Shown here: positions 1 to 8,279 of the stretch, piece after piece
Layout of the letters: the number at the start of each line of letters is the position of its first letter
Position numbering within the stretch: position 1 is the stretch's first letter
Source: JAJVID01 sp050247435
GTDB taxonomy: Bacteria > Acidobacteriota > Blastocatellia > RBC074
NCBI GenBank assembly: GCA_050247435.1
Contig: JBFWUF010000047.1
Location: 4,080 to 68,079 of the forward strand
Length of the DNA: 64,000 nt
Direction: 5' to 3'
Notes under the pieces: model-generated
Told to the model about the DNA's origin: nothing
What the model saw: only the letters and a program-made list of their open reading frames with translations
Database searches by the model: none
Position numbers and translations under genes: made by a program

Positions 1-1
1 G

Positions 2-2056
2 CGCGGGACGAATGTGCTGGGGATGATCGAGGCGGCGCAGCAACTCGGTTTTGGGGCGAAGGGCGTGAAGGGAAATATGGAGGCGCTTCGGCAGATTCCA
101 TTGCCCGCCATTGCGCACGTCGTTACCGGCGATTTTCAACATTACGTCGTCATTCACAAGGTCACTGATAAACAGGTCGTCATCGCCGATCCCGCGCGCG
201 GCATCGTCAAATTAGCGTGCAATGAATTCTCGGCCACCTGGACTGGAGTGTTGATTTTGCTCGAACCGAGCGTGGCTTTTCGCGCAGGAGATCAATCTGT
301 GAGCGTGTGGCGGCGTTTCGCCCGCCTGCTTGAGCCGCACGACTTTCTGCTGGCCGAGACTTTTCTGGCGAGCCTGTTTCTGATGTTGCTCGGATTGGGC
401 GCGAGCGTTTATCTTCAATTGCTGGTTGATCGCGTGCTGGTGAACAAGGACTGGGCAATGTTGCGCTGGCTCAGTTTGGGGCTGATCGGCGCGGTTGTGT
501 GCCGCGCGGCCTTCGGCGCGATACGCGGCGCTTTGCTGGCGCATATCGGCCAAAAAGTGGATGTCTCGCTGATGCTCGAATATTACCGGCACGTGATGAA
601 ACTGCCACTGCAATTTTTCGACACGCGCCAGACGGGCGAGATCATCAGCCGCCTGGGCGACGCCGTCAAAATTCGTGAAGTGGTTAGCGGCTCGACGCTG
701 ACATTGCTGGTGGATACGGCGACGATGATCGCGGCCTTCGGCCTGCTCTGCTTTTATAGTCTGAAACTCGCGTTGCTCAGCCTGTTGATTCTACCGCTGT
801 TGGCGTTGACCGTTTACCTGATCAATCGCCCGCTTAAACGAGCGCAACGCGAGACGATGGAAGAGGCTGCCGGCCTGCAATCGCATCTGGTTGAGAGCCT
901 GGCTGGCGCCGCGACGCTCAAAGCTTTGGGCGCCGAGATGATTGCCGGAGACAAGACTGAGCAGCGTGTTGTGCGCTTATTGAAGAGCCTGATGCGGGCT
1001 ACGCTTTGGGGCGTTTCGGCGGGGACGCTCGGCGAATTGATTACAGGCGCCGGCGTTGTCGCGGTGATTTGGGTTGCCGGAGCTTCGGTGATGCGCGGCG
1101 AGTTGACCACCGGACAGTTGATCGCGTTCTACTCGATTCTGCTCTTCCTTTTGCAACCGATGTTGCGGCTGGTGGCGGTCAATCAAGTAGTGCAGGACGC
1201 CGTGGTGGCGGCGGATCGTTTGGGCGAGATACTCATGCTCGAACCTGAGTTCAAGGAGGAGTCGAATAAGATCGCCTTGCCGGCGGACACGCCGGGCGAG
1301 ATTGCGCTGCGCGGTGTCAAATTTCGTTACGGTACGCGCGCGCAGGTTCTGCACGAGATCACGCTTCGCATCCCGCCGCGTTCGACCGTCGCGCTGGTTG
1401 GCGAGAGCGGCAGCGGCAAGACGACGCTGGCGAAATTGTTATTGCGCTACTACGATCCGACCGGCGGACAGATTACGATTGACGGTTACGACTTGCGCGA
1501 TTTGCGTTTGGACACGCTGCGTGCGCGCATCGGTTACGTGGATCAGGAATTATTTCTTTTCAGCGGCACGATTGAAGAGAATCTGATGTTGGGCAATGCC
1601 GGCGTGTCCCCGGAAACTGCGCTGGACGCCGTGCGCGCAGCCGGGTTGGAGGAGTTGATCAACAGTTTGCCGAACCGCTATCAAGCTTATGTCGGCGAGC
1701 GCGGGTTGGCGCTCAGCGGCGGGCAGCGGCAGCGGTTGGCGATTGCGCGGGCGCTGGCGCGTGATCCGCAAATCCTCATTCTCGACGAAGCGACGAGCAA
1801 TCTCGATTCGCAGGCCGAACGCGCGATTCAAGCGACGATTGAAAGGTTGAAAGAGCGTAAGACCATCGTGATTATCGCTCATCGCCTGAGCACGATTATG
1901 CGCGCTGATCGAATAGTCGTGCTCGATCGAGGCAGGATCGCCGAACAGGGAACGCATCACGAATTGCTGGAAGCGCAAGGGCGCTATCACGAGTTGTGGC
2001 GGGCGCAATTTCCGCAGGCGGAGACTGCTCAGTATTGGCAGGAGGCCGTCGCATGA
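2..2056 (+). CDS. C39-peptidase ABC exporter (bacteriocin/peptide processing type), 5' end missing
   Basis: The reading frame is already open at the left edge, so this is the 3' part of a larger gene. The visible N-terminus is the second half of a C39 peptidase domain: the RGTN-LGMIEAAQQLGF stretch, catalytic His in 'HYVVIHKV' and Asp in 'IADPARG'; the catalytic Cys would lie outside the window. A six-helix exporter domain follows (about residues 110-400) and then a complete nucleotide-binding domain with Walker A GESGSGKTT, signature LSGGQRQRLAIARAL, Walker B ILILDEATSNLD and the IIAHRLST switch. Such exporters cleave double-glycine leaders and export peptides across the inner membrane, normally with a membrane-fusion protein. 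The stop codon overlaps the next start (ATGA). Confidence 0.9.
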   Translation, partial: RGTNVLGMIEAAQQLGFGAKGVKGNMEALRQIPLPAIAHVVTGDFQHYVVIHKVTDKQVVIADPARGIVKLACNEFSATWTGVLILLEPSVAFRAGDQSVSVWRRFARLLEPHDFLLAETFLASLFLMLLGLGASVYLQLLVDRVLVNKDWAMLRWLSLGLIGAVVCRAAFGAIRGALLAHIGQKVDVSLMLEYYRHVMKLPLQFFDTRQTGEIISRLGDAVKIREVVSGSTLTLLVDTATMIAAFGLLCFYSLKLALLSLLILPLLALTVYLINRPLKRAQRETMEEAAGLQSHLVESLAGAATLKALGAEMIAGDKTEQRVVRLLKSLMRATLWGVSAGTLGELITGAGVVAVIWVAGASVMRGELTTGQLIAFYSILLFLLQPMLRLVAVNQVVQDAVVAADRLGEILMLEPEFKEESNKIALPADTPGEIALRGVKFRYGTRAQVLHEITLRIPPRSTVALVGESGSGKTTLAKLLLRYYDPTGGQITIDGYDLRDLRLDTLRARIGYVDQELFLFSGTIEENLMLGNAGVSPETALDAVRAAGLEELINSLPNRYQAYVGERGLALSGGQRQRLAIARALARDPQILILDEATSNLDSQAERAIQATIERLKERKTIVIIAHRLSTIMRADRIVVLDRGRIAEQGTHHELLEAQGRYHELWRAQFPQAETAQYWQEAVA

Positions 2057-2259
2057 TTCAACGCATTTACGAAATGGAAGATTTGACCGAGGCGGCGGAG
2101 ACGCTGCGGAAAGGGCCTCCCTGGTGGCTGCACACAATCCTGTTTGGATTGATTGCGTTGCTGCTTGGCGCCGGCGCCGTGGTCAGCAGGAGCATGGCGA
2201 AGAAGGTCAGCGGTCAGCCACAGTCCAGAACGCCGACGATTCAGCGGCCATCGAGCTGA
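2053..2259 (+). CDS. short single-helix protein resembling the N-terminus of a membrane-fusion protein
   Basis: The start ATG at 2053 overlaps the exporter stop by four bases, implying translational coupling. The 68-residue product has an acidic cytoplasmic start (MEDLTEAAE), the 'GPPWWLHTILFGLIALLLG' junction into one membrane helix, and a short polar tail. This is the layout of the first 60 residues of HlyD-type adaptors that partner C39 exporters, but the periplasmic hairpin and lipoyl domains are absent and no continuation exists in the other frames before the next gene. It may be a truncated adaptor or a genuine mini-protein; the function is not known. Confidence 0.6.
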   Translation: MIQRIYEMEDLTEAAETLRKGPPWWLHTILFGLIALLLGAGAVVSRSMAKKVSGQPQSRTPTIQRPSS

Positions 2260-2293
2260 GTTTTCACAGAGCCATCATTCAGTCAATTCACAT

Positions 2294-2833
2294 ATGACAC
2301 CAATGCGGAAGAAACGTCTTGTTGGGATAGCTCTGCTGATCATCGTCATAGTTCCCGTGATGTTGGCGGTTCATTTTTACCGCAGGTTGCCGGGCGCGCC
2401 ATTGGCGCTTGGTACAGCGCTGCCGCCACTCACGGCTCAACCTGTTGGCGGCGCGACTCCGTTGCCGCAGCAAGGGCGGAGGGTCTTACTTTTTTTCAGC
2501 CCATCCTGTTCGTACTGCGAAGAGATCATCGCGCAATTAGGGCAATTGCGCGAACGCCATCCCGAATGGTTTTCTGGCGACGAGGCTCTCAAGTTAGCTC
2601 TGATCAGCATTGCCGACCGCTCCGAGACTGAGACCTTCGCCCGGCGGGTAGCTTGGCCCGTGTACCACGATCCCGATCGCCAATCGTTGAAGGCTCTGCA
2701 TGGGGTAGGCGTGCCCTATTTGGCGCTCGTTGATGAGAATGGACTGGTGCGGTACCGCCATCAGGGAGTGCGCGGTTTGACCGCTCACGAACCTTTGCTC
2801 GGCGCGTTTCATCGAACAGGTCAGGCTTGGTAA
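2294..2833 (+). CDS. membrane-anchored thioredoxin-like (TlpA/MauD-type) protein
   Basis: A 179-residue protein with an N-terminal signal anchor (residues 8-25), a proline-rich linker and a thioredoxin-fold domain. The redox motif is CSYC in 'FFSPSCSYCEEI', and the cis-Pro loop is 'GVGVPYLALVDENG'. The start at 2294 places the hydrophobic segment at the extreme N-terminus; the upstream extension in the same frame overlaps the preceding gene and is not protein-like. It probably acts in the periplasm on disulfides. Its position directly after the C39 exporter and mini-adaptor suggests a role in maturing an exported cysteine-containing peptide, which is an inference from context. Confidence 0.75.
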   Translation: MTPMRKKRLVGIALLIIVIVPVMLAVHFYRRLPGAPLALGTALPPLTAQPVGGATPLPQQGRRVLLFFSPSCSYCEEIIAQLGQLRERHPEWFSGDEALKLALISIADRSETETFARRVAWPVYHDPDRQSLKALHGVGVPYLALVDENGLVRYRHQGVRGLTAHEPLLGAFHRTGQAW

Positions 2834-2897
2834 GGCCGGACACCATGAGCGCGTACGCCAGCAGCCATTTCGATTAAACCTGAGGAGCTTTGACGTT

Positions 2898-3587
2898 ATG
2901 CGCACGCTTGACATCCTGTTTGACCCTGCCGATTTGTTCAAACGTTTGAATGATCGACCCAACTGGCTTACTCCGTTTGTCATTGTCACTTTGCTGGCGG
3001 CTCTAAGCACGGCGCTGCTCGCGCCGGTGATAGAGCAACTTGCGATCAAACAGATGCCGGAAGGGGTGAGCGCGGACTTACAGGAGCGGATGTTGTCATC
3101 CATTCTGCTCTCGAAGTATTACGGCATCGCGATCGTTCCAGTAGTCGTGCTGTTGAAGTGGAGCATCTTAGCTTTTCTTCTATTCGGGGTCGCTATTCTG
3201 GTTGGCGCGGATACTTCATACCGGAAAGCTCTGTCGGTGTTGGGGCACGCTTCAATCATCACGTCGTTGGACACGCTCGCAAACGTGGTGGTCATTTATT
3301 TGCGGGGTGTAGAAACAATCCAATCGCCAAGCGACATCCAGGCGACCGTGGTCAGTCCTGCTTACCTCCTCAGCGCAAGCGCGCATCCTGCCTTTCGCGT
3401 CGCCCTGGAAAATCTCAATTTATTCTCGCTCTGGTACTTTGCCCTGCTTTGGATGGGGCTTTATCAGACTGCGCGGTTGAGCAAATTGCAATCGGCATTC
3501 GTAGTAGGGGTACTCTGGATATTGCAGACGAGCTTTCTGGTCATCTTGACGTTGATTTTCTCACGCATTAGCGCAGCTTCAATCTAA
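2898..3587 (+). CDS. YIP1-family integral membrane protein
   Basis: The 229-residue product has five or six hydrophobic helices and the typical start of bacterial YIP1-domain proteins: a short amphipathic lead (LFDPADLFKRLNDRPNW) followed by 'LTPFVIVTLLAALSTAL'. The start ATG is preceded by GAGGAG. No catalytic residues are visible; the family is thought to act in membrane organisation or transport. In this class of bacteria YIP1 genes often neighbour MacB-type permeases and efflux genes, as here. Confidence 0.7.
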   Translation: MRTLDILFDPADLFKRLNDRPNWLTPFVIVTLLAALSTALLAPVIEQLAIKQMPEGVSADLQERMLSSILLSKYYGIAIVPVVVLLKWSILAFLLFGVAILVGADTSYRKALSVLGHASIITSLDTLANVVVIYLRGVETIQSPSDIQATVVSPAYLLSASAHPAFRVALENLNLFSLWYFALLWMGLYQTARLSKLQSAFVVGVLWILQTSFLVILTLIFSRISAASI

Positions 3588-3825
3588 TTTGTTTGTGAAT
3601 GCGCTCTTCCTCTCAGATGGAAATAGCGCGACTAGGATACTGATCCCGCCGGTAGAGCTAACACGAACATTATTGGGCCTCCTACTCAGCGCTTGCCTTT
3701 GAAAAAACGAAAGCTGGCTGCGCGCTTGGTACAGCGTCAAATATTTGCAACCAGAATCATTTATGAATCGTTTTTGTTTTCTGCTCACCACACACGGATT
3801 TCGGTAAAGGACTACAGGCGCGCTT

Positions 3826-5049
3826 ATGAGATTTCTGGAAGGTGTAAAGATCGCGCTCGCGTCGTTGCGTGCGCATAAACTGCGGTCATTCCTGACGCTG
3901 CTCGGCGTTATCTTCGGCGTGATGACGGTCGTCGCCGTCGCGGCGGTGATCGAAGGATTCTTCCGTTATGTTGACCGCACGGTGACCGCCGATCTGGGCG
4001 CGAACACAGTCCTGCTCGACAAATTCGGGATGATCACCAGCTTCGAGGAGTTCATCAACGCCAGCCGCCGCAACAAGGACATCACGCTCGGCGACGCCGA
4101 ATTTCTGCGCGAGCGGATGACGTTGGCGCAGCACGTCGGCGTGCAGGGATCTTCCAGCGCAGAGGTCAGGTCTCCCCGCGAGAAGATGACCAACGTCAAC
4201 ATCAAGGGCAACACGCCGAACATGGTCAATATTGATTCCACTCAGCCGGAGTTCGGACGTTACATCAACGAATCCGACAACGAACACCGTCGCAACGTGG
4301 CGCTGATCGGTTCGGAGATCGCCGACAAACTCCTCAACTCGCGCGAGGTGGTCGGGCGCGAGATTAAGATTGACGGCCTGCCGTTTGAAGTCATCGGCGT
4401 CGCGAAAGAGCAGGGATCGTTCTTCGGCCAGTCGCGCGACGATTTCGTCATCATTCCGCTCTCGACTTACCAAAAAATATTCGGAACGCGACAGAGTCTG
4501 ACGATCTCGGTCAGGGGCTACGACAACACCAAACTCAATGACGTGCAGGATCAGGCGCGGATGCTGATGCGCGCGCGCCATAGACTCGGTTACAGCGACA
4601 AAGACACTTTCGGCGTCATCACTTCGGACACGATCAATAATTTCATTCAGGCAATCTTCGGAATCGTCGCGGCGGTTGCGCTCGGCGTAACTTCGATCTC
4701 GCTGGTGGTCGGCGGGATCGTGATTATGAACATCATGCTGGTGACCGTAACCGAGAGGACGCGCGAGATCGGCATCCGCAAAAGCCTGGGCGCGCGCCGC
4801 ACGGATATTCTGGCGCAGTTCCTGGTCGAGTCAACCACGCTCTCGCTGGTCGGCGGATTGATTGGACTGGCCATCGCATACGGCATTTCGCAGTTGCTGG
4901 TCAGATTCACGCCGATACCGGCTGAATTGCCGCTGTGGGCCGCGGCATTGGCCATCGGCGTTTCAAGCGGCGTCGGGTTGATATTCGGAATTTACCCGGC
5001 GTGGAAGGCGGCGAAGCTCGATCCGATTGTGGCGTTGAGGTCGGAGTAG
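3826..5049 (+). CDS. MacB/FtsX-type ABC transporter permease (first of a pair)
   Basis: 407 residues with the family's layout: an N-terminal helix at about 20-45 (LRSFLTLLGVIFGVMTVVAV), a large periplasmic MacB_PCD domain at about 50-280, then three C-terminal helices in an FtsX domain with the conserved 'MNIMLVTVTERTREIGIRKSLGARRTDI' coupling region and the 'GIYPAWKAAKLDPIVALRSE' end. It is followed after six bases by a second, similar permease. No ATPase or adaptor gene lies next to the pair, so the transporter must use an ATPase encoded elsewhere. MacB-like systems work as mechanotransmitters for efflux or lipoprotein/peptide export. Confidence 0.88.
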   Translation: MRFLEGVKIALASLRAHKLRSFLTLLGVIFGVMTVVAVAAVIEGFFRYVDRTVTADLGANTVLLDKFGMITSFEEFINASRRNKDITLGDAEFLRERMTLAQHVGVQGSSSAEVRSPREKMTNVNIKGNTPNMVNIDSTQPEFGRYINESDNEHRRNVALIGSEIADKLLNSREVVGREIKIDGLPFEVIGVAKEQGSFFGQSRDDFVIIPLSTYQKIFGTRQSLTISVRGYDNTKLNDVQDQARMLMRARHRLGYSDKDTFGVITSDTINNFIQAIFGIVAAVALGVTSISLVVGGIVIMNIMLVTVTERTREIGIRKSLGARRTDILAQFLVESTTLSLVGGLIGLAIAYGISQLLVRFTPIPAELPLWAAALAIGVSSGVGLIFGIYPAWKAAKLDPIVALRSE

Positions 5050-5055
5050 ATTTTT

Positions 5056-6294
5056 ATGTTGAAGCAGCAAGCAAAAGAACTTTTCACTCAGGCGATGACC
5101 ACGTTGTGGTCGCACAAGTTCCGCTCGTTCCTGACGGTGCTTGGAGTGGTAATTGGGACTTCGACCGTGATTGGCGTAGCCTCGCTGGCCAAAGGCCTCG
5201 AAGCGGGAATGAAGGAACAGATCGAACAATTCGGAACCAATGTGGCCTTCGTCAGCCGGTTCGGCGGCGGCCCGCGCCACAGCGATTTCACCGAAGAGGA
5301 GCGTAAGCGCAAACCGATCACGATCGAAGACGCCGTCGCCTTGAGCCAACTGCCGAGCGCAATGGCCGCGTCACCGATTCTGCGCCCGCCCGGAATGCCC
5401 CCGGCGGTTAAGTTTCGCGGCAACGAAGTCCGCACTCCACAAGTGCGCGGCGTCTGGGCCACTTACGCCAACACGCGCGAGGTGACTATCGCGCGCGGGC
5501 GCTTCTTCACCGAAACCGAAGACCAGCACAACATCGAAGTCGCCATCATCGGTTACGACATCGCCGAGAAGCTCTTCACCGGCTACGAGCCGCTGGAGAA
5601 AGATATTCAGATCGGCAACAAAGTTTTTCGCGTCATCGGCGTTCTGGAAAAATCGAAAAGCCCTCTCGGCGGCGGCGGCCCGCCTGTGGACAGCATGATC
5701 TTCATCCCGTACAACGTGATGCACGCGATGTTTCCGATGCAGAACGACCACTGGATCGCGATCGGAGCGAATCAGGGGCAACTTGATAAGCTGGTTGATG
5801 AAGCTACTGAATTGATGCGCCGTCGCCGCCAGGTTCCGGCTGACAAACCGAACAGCTTTGAAATTACGACGCCGAGCGGGATACTCGAAAGTTTCAACAA
5901 GTTGCTGGCGATGGTGGCGATGATCGTCATCCCGATTGTCAGTGTTGCGCTGCTGGTTGGCGGCATCGGCGTCATGAACATCATGCTCGTCAGCGTGACC
6001 GAACGCACGAAAGAGATCGGCGTGCGCCGCGCGATTGGAGCCAAACGAACTGACATCATTTTGCAGTACCTGCTTGAAGCCAGCATGCTGACCGGCATGG
6101 GCGGCGTGATCGGCATCATCGTCGGATTTTTGATCAGCTTCCTGCTCAGCTTGCTGAAAATGCCTTCTCAAGTGCCGATGATCTGGGTGTTGGTCGGATT
6201 CAGCGTCTCGGTAGCGATTGGACTGGTCGCTGGAATCTATCCGGCGTTCAAGGCGTCGAGACTGGATCCGATTGAAGCTTTGCGATACGAGTGA
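5056..6294 (+). CDS. MacB/FtsX-type ABC transporter permease (second of a pair)
   Basis: 412 residues with the same architecture as the upstream gene: N-terminal helix (FRSFLTVLGVVIGTSTVIGV), periplasmic MacB_PCD domain, and an FtsX domain containing 'GGIGVMNIMLVSVTERTKEIGVRRAIGAKR' and the closing 'GIYPAFKASRLDPIEALRYE' motif. The start follows a GGAG inside the last codons of the first permease, so the two are co-translated. The two are related but clearly diverged, which suggests a heterodimeric permease. The gene ends at a long perfect hairpin. Confidence 0.88.
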   Translation: MLKQQAKELFTQAMTTLWSHKFRSFLTVLGVVIGTSTVIGVASLAKGLEAGMKEQIEQFGTNVAFVSRFGGGPRHSDFTEEERKRKPITIEDAVALSQLPSAMAASPILRPPGMPPAVKFRGNEVRTPQVRGVWATYANTREVTIARGRFFTETEDQHNIEVAIIGYDIAEKLFTGYEPLEKDIQIGNKVFRVIGVLEKSKSPLGGGGPPVDSMIFIPYNVMHAMFPMQNDHWIAIGANQGQLDKLVDEATELMRRRRQVPADKPNSFEITTPSGILESFNKLLAMVAMIVIPIVSVALLVGGIGVMNIMLVSVTERTKEIGVRRAIGAKRTDIILQYLLEASMLTGMGGVIGIIVGFLISFLLSLLKMPSQVPMIWVLVGFSVSVAIGLVAGIYPAFKASRLDPIEALRYE

Positions 6295-6297
6295 GTT

Positions 6298-6399
6298 AAC
6301 GGAACACGGATGACGCAGATGACACGGATTATCGCGGACAAAACCAATCGAGGCTTTATCCGCGATAATCCGTGTCATCTGCGTCATCCGTGTTCCGTT
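6298..6399. repeat. 41-bp perfect inverted repeat (hairpin element)
   Basis: The arms at 6298-6338 and 6359-6399 are perfectly complementary over 41 bases, with a 20-base loop. Each arm is itself built of repeated words (ACACGGAT, GACGCAGATGACACGG). It lies 3 bases after the permease stop and 130 bases before ilvD, so it could act as a terminator, but the sequence style matches the other word-built hairpins in this window. Confidence 0.9.
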
Positions 6400-6496
6400 T
6401 CGTCTTGCGCCATCAATAAAACTCGGCCACAATGCGCCTTCCATTTCACCACTGGAACCCCCTCACGAAACCATTAAAGGGATGAAAATATAAACC

Positions 6497-6511
6497 GGGC
6501 TGCAAAAGCCC
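6497..6511 (+). promoter_or_regulatory. small stem-loop in the ilvD leader
   Basis: GGGCT / AGCCC form a 5-bp stem around GCAAA, about 18 bases upstream of the ilvD ATG and just before its GGGAG ribosome binding site. It might modulate translation, but it is short and no leader peptide or T-box signature is visible. Confidence 0.25.
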
Positions 6512-6529
6512 TTTGCTGGGAGCTTGCCT

Positions 6530-8206
6530 ATGTCATTCGATCCGAAACATCTGAGTCACACCATCACGACTGGGCGCGACCGCGCTCCGGCCCGTTCAAT
6601 GCTTAAAGCCATAGGCTTCACTGACGAAGACCTGGCCAAACCGATCATCGGAGTCGCGCACATGTGGATTGAAACGATGCCGTGCAATTTCAACCACCGC
6701 GATCTGGCCGCGAAGGTCAAAGAGGGGATCCGCGCCGCAGGCTGTACGCCGATGGAGTTCAACACCGTCTCGATCAGCGACGGCGTGACGATGGGAACCG
6801 AAGGAATGAAGGCTTCGCTCATCAGCCGCGACCTGATCGCCGATTCGATTGAACTGGTCGCGCGCGGCTATATGTTCGATGCGGTGATCGCGCTGGTTGG
6901 TTGCGACAAGACAATTCCGGGCGCGGCGATGGGATTGATCCGGCTGAACGTGCCGGGAATGATTTTGTATTGCGGCTCGATTGCGCCGGGCAATTTCCAG
7001 GGCCGTGACGTGACGATCCAGGATGTGTTTGAAGCCGTCGGCGCGAACGCCGCGGGCAAGATGTCCGACGAAGACCTGCTCGAAATCGAAAACGTGGCTT
7101 GTCCCGGCGCGGGCGCGTGCGGCGGCCAGTACACCGCGAACACTATGGCGATGGTCATGGAATTCATCGGCCTGGCGGTGATGGGCACGGGCAGCGTTTC
7201 GGCGACCGACCCGTTGAAGCGCCAGACGGCAATTGACGCGGGCAAGTATGTCGTTGACCTGTTGCGGCGCGGCGCGCGACCATCAGACATCCTGACGCGC
7301 AAATCTTTCGAGAACGCGATCGCTGGCGTGGCCGCGACCGGAGGTTCGACTAACGCCGTGCTGCATTTGCTGGCTATGGCGCGCGAAGCGGGCATTGATC
7401 TGAAGATCGAAGACTTCGATGAGATCAGCAACCGCACGCCGATGATCGCCGATCTGAAACCCGGCGGGAAATACACCGCGATTGATCTGGGCCGCGCGGG
7501 CGGAATCGGTTTGGTCGCGCGCCGATTGGTCGAAGGCGGCCATCTGGACGGCAGCCAGATGACTGTCAGCGGATTGAGCGTAGGCCAGGAGGCTGAACTC
7601 GCCGATGAAACCCCGGATCAGGACGTGGTCTACACCACCGACAAGCCGATCAAACCGCACGGCGGGCTTGTGATCTTGAAAGGCAATCTCGCGCCCGAAG
7701 GCTCGGTCGTCAAAGTCGCGGGCCACGAACGCTCGTATCATCGCGGCCCCGCGCGAATCTTCGAGCGCGAAGAAGACGCGATGAAAGCTGTCACCAGCAA
7801 GCAAATTAAAGACGGCGATGTCGTAGTAATCCGCTACGAAGGTCCGAAAGGCGGCCCCGGAATGCGCGAAATGCTGGGCGTGACCTCAGCTATCGTTGGC
7901 GAAGGCCTGGGCGAAAGCGTGGCGTTGATAACCGACGGACGCTTCAGCGGCGCCACGCGCGGTTTGATGCTCGGCCACGTCGCGCCCGAAGCCGCCGTCG
8001 GCGGTCCCATCGCCGCCTTGCGCGAAGGCGACATCGTTGTGATTGACATCGAGAATCGCAAACTTGACGTAGAGCTTTCGGACGAAGAGATCAAATCCAG
8101 ATTGGTTGGCTGGAAAGCGCCCGCGCCTCGTTACACTTCGGGAGTATTCCATAAGTACGCCGCGCTGGTTTCATCGGCGTCTGAGGGGGCGATTACGAGG
8201 GCGTAA
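6530..8206 (+). CDS. ilvD: dihydroxy-acid dehydratase
   Basis: IlvD dehydrates 2,3-dihydroxy-isovalerate and -methylvalerate to the 2-keto acids of valine and isoleucine synthesis in the cytoplasm, using an iron-sulfur cluster. The 558-residue length is normal. Family motifs are intact: cluster cysteines in 'ETMPCNFNHRDLA', 'GCDKTIPG' and 'CPGAGACGGQYTANTMA', and the C-terminal 'ITDGRFSGATRGLMLGHVAPEA' block. The ATG at 6530 is preferred over a TTG six bases upstream because GGGAG stands 7 bases before it. No other branched-chain gene is adjacent, so it seems monocistronic. It converges on the next gene across a strong hairpin. Confidence 0.96.
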   Translation: MSFDPKHLSHTITTGRDRAPARSMLKAIGFTDEDLAKPIIGVAHMWIETMPCNFNHRDLAAKVKEGIRAAGCTPMEFNTVSISDGVTMGTEGMKASLISRDLIADSIELVARGYMFDAVIALVGCDKTIPGAAMGLIRLNVPGMILYCGSIAPGNFQGRDVTIQDVFEAVGANAAGKMSDEDLLEIENVACPGAGACGGQYTANTMAMVMEFIGLAVMGTGSVSATDPLKRQTAIDAGKYVVDLLRRGARPSDILTRKSFENAIAGVAATGGSTNAVLHLLAMAREAGIDLKIEDFDEISNRTPMIADLKPGGKYTAIDLGRAGGIGLVARRLVEGGHLDGSQMTVSGLSVGQEAELADETPDQDVVYTTDKPIKPHGGLVILKGNLAPEGSVVKVAGHERSYHRGPARIFEREEDAMKAVTSKQIKDGDVVVIRYEGPKGGPGMREMLGVTSAIVGEGLGESVALITDGRFSGATRGLMLGHVAPEAAVGGPIAALREGDIVVIDIENRKLDVELSDEEIKSRLVGWKAPAPRYTSGVFHKYAALVSSASEGAITRA

Positions 8207-8233
8207 GCTGAGGCTGATTTTTGATCGTGATTT

Positions 8234-8274
8234 AAATGCCAAAAGGGCGAGTAGTACTCGCCCTTTTGGCATTT
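8234..8274. terminator. bidirectional terminator between ilvD and the LVIVD gene
   Basis: A 20-bp perfect palindrome (arms 8234-8253 and 8255-8274) with A-rich and T-rich ends lies between the converging genes, the right shape for a Rho-independent terminator acting on both strands. Confidence 0.85.
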
Positions 8275-8279
8275 TGCAG

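Noticed and set aside
3693..3878. 61-codon plus-strand frame before the first permease
   Set aside because: It overlaps the permease start, is Arg/Lys-rich and lacks a ribosome site.
5371..6444. 357-codon reverse frame across the second MacB permease
   Set aside because: Antisense to a clear gene, with His/Asp-rich low-complexity translation; not coding.
6400..6529. T-box or amino-acid riboswitch before ilvD
   Set aside because: Only a 5-bp stem and a ribosome site are visible; there is no specifier stem, T-box sequence or leader peptide.
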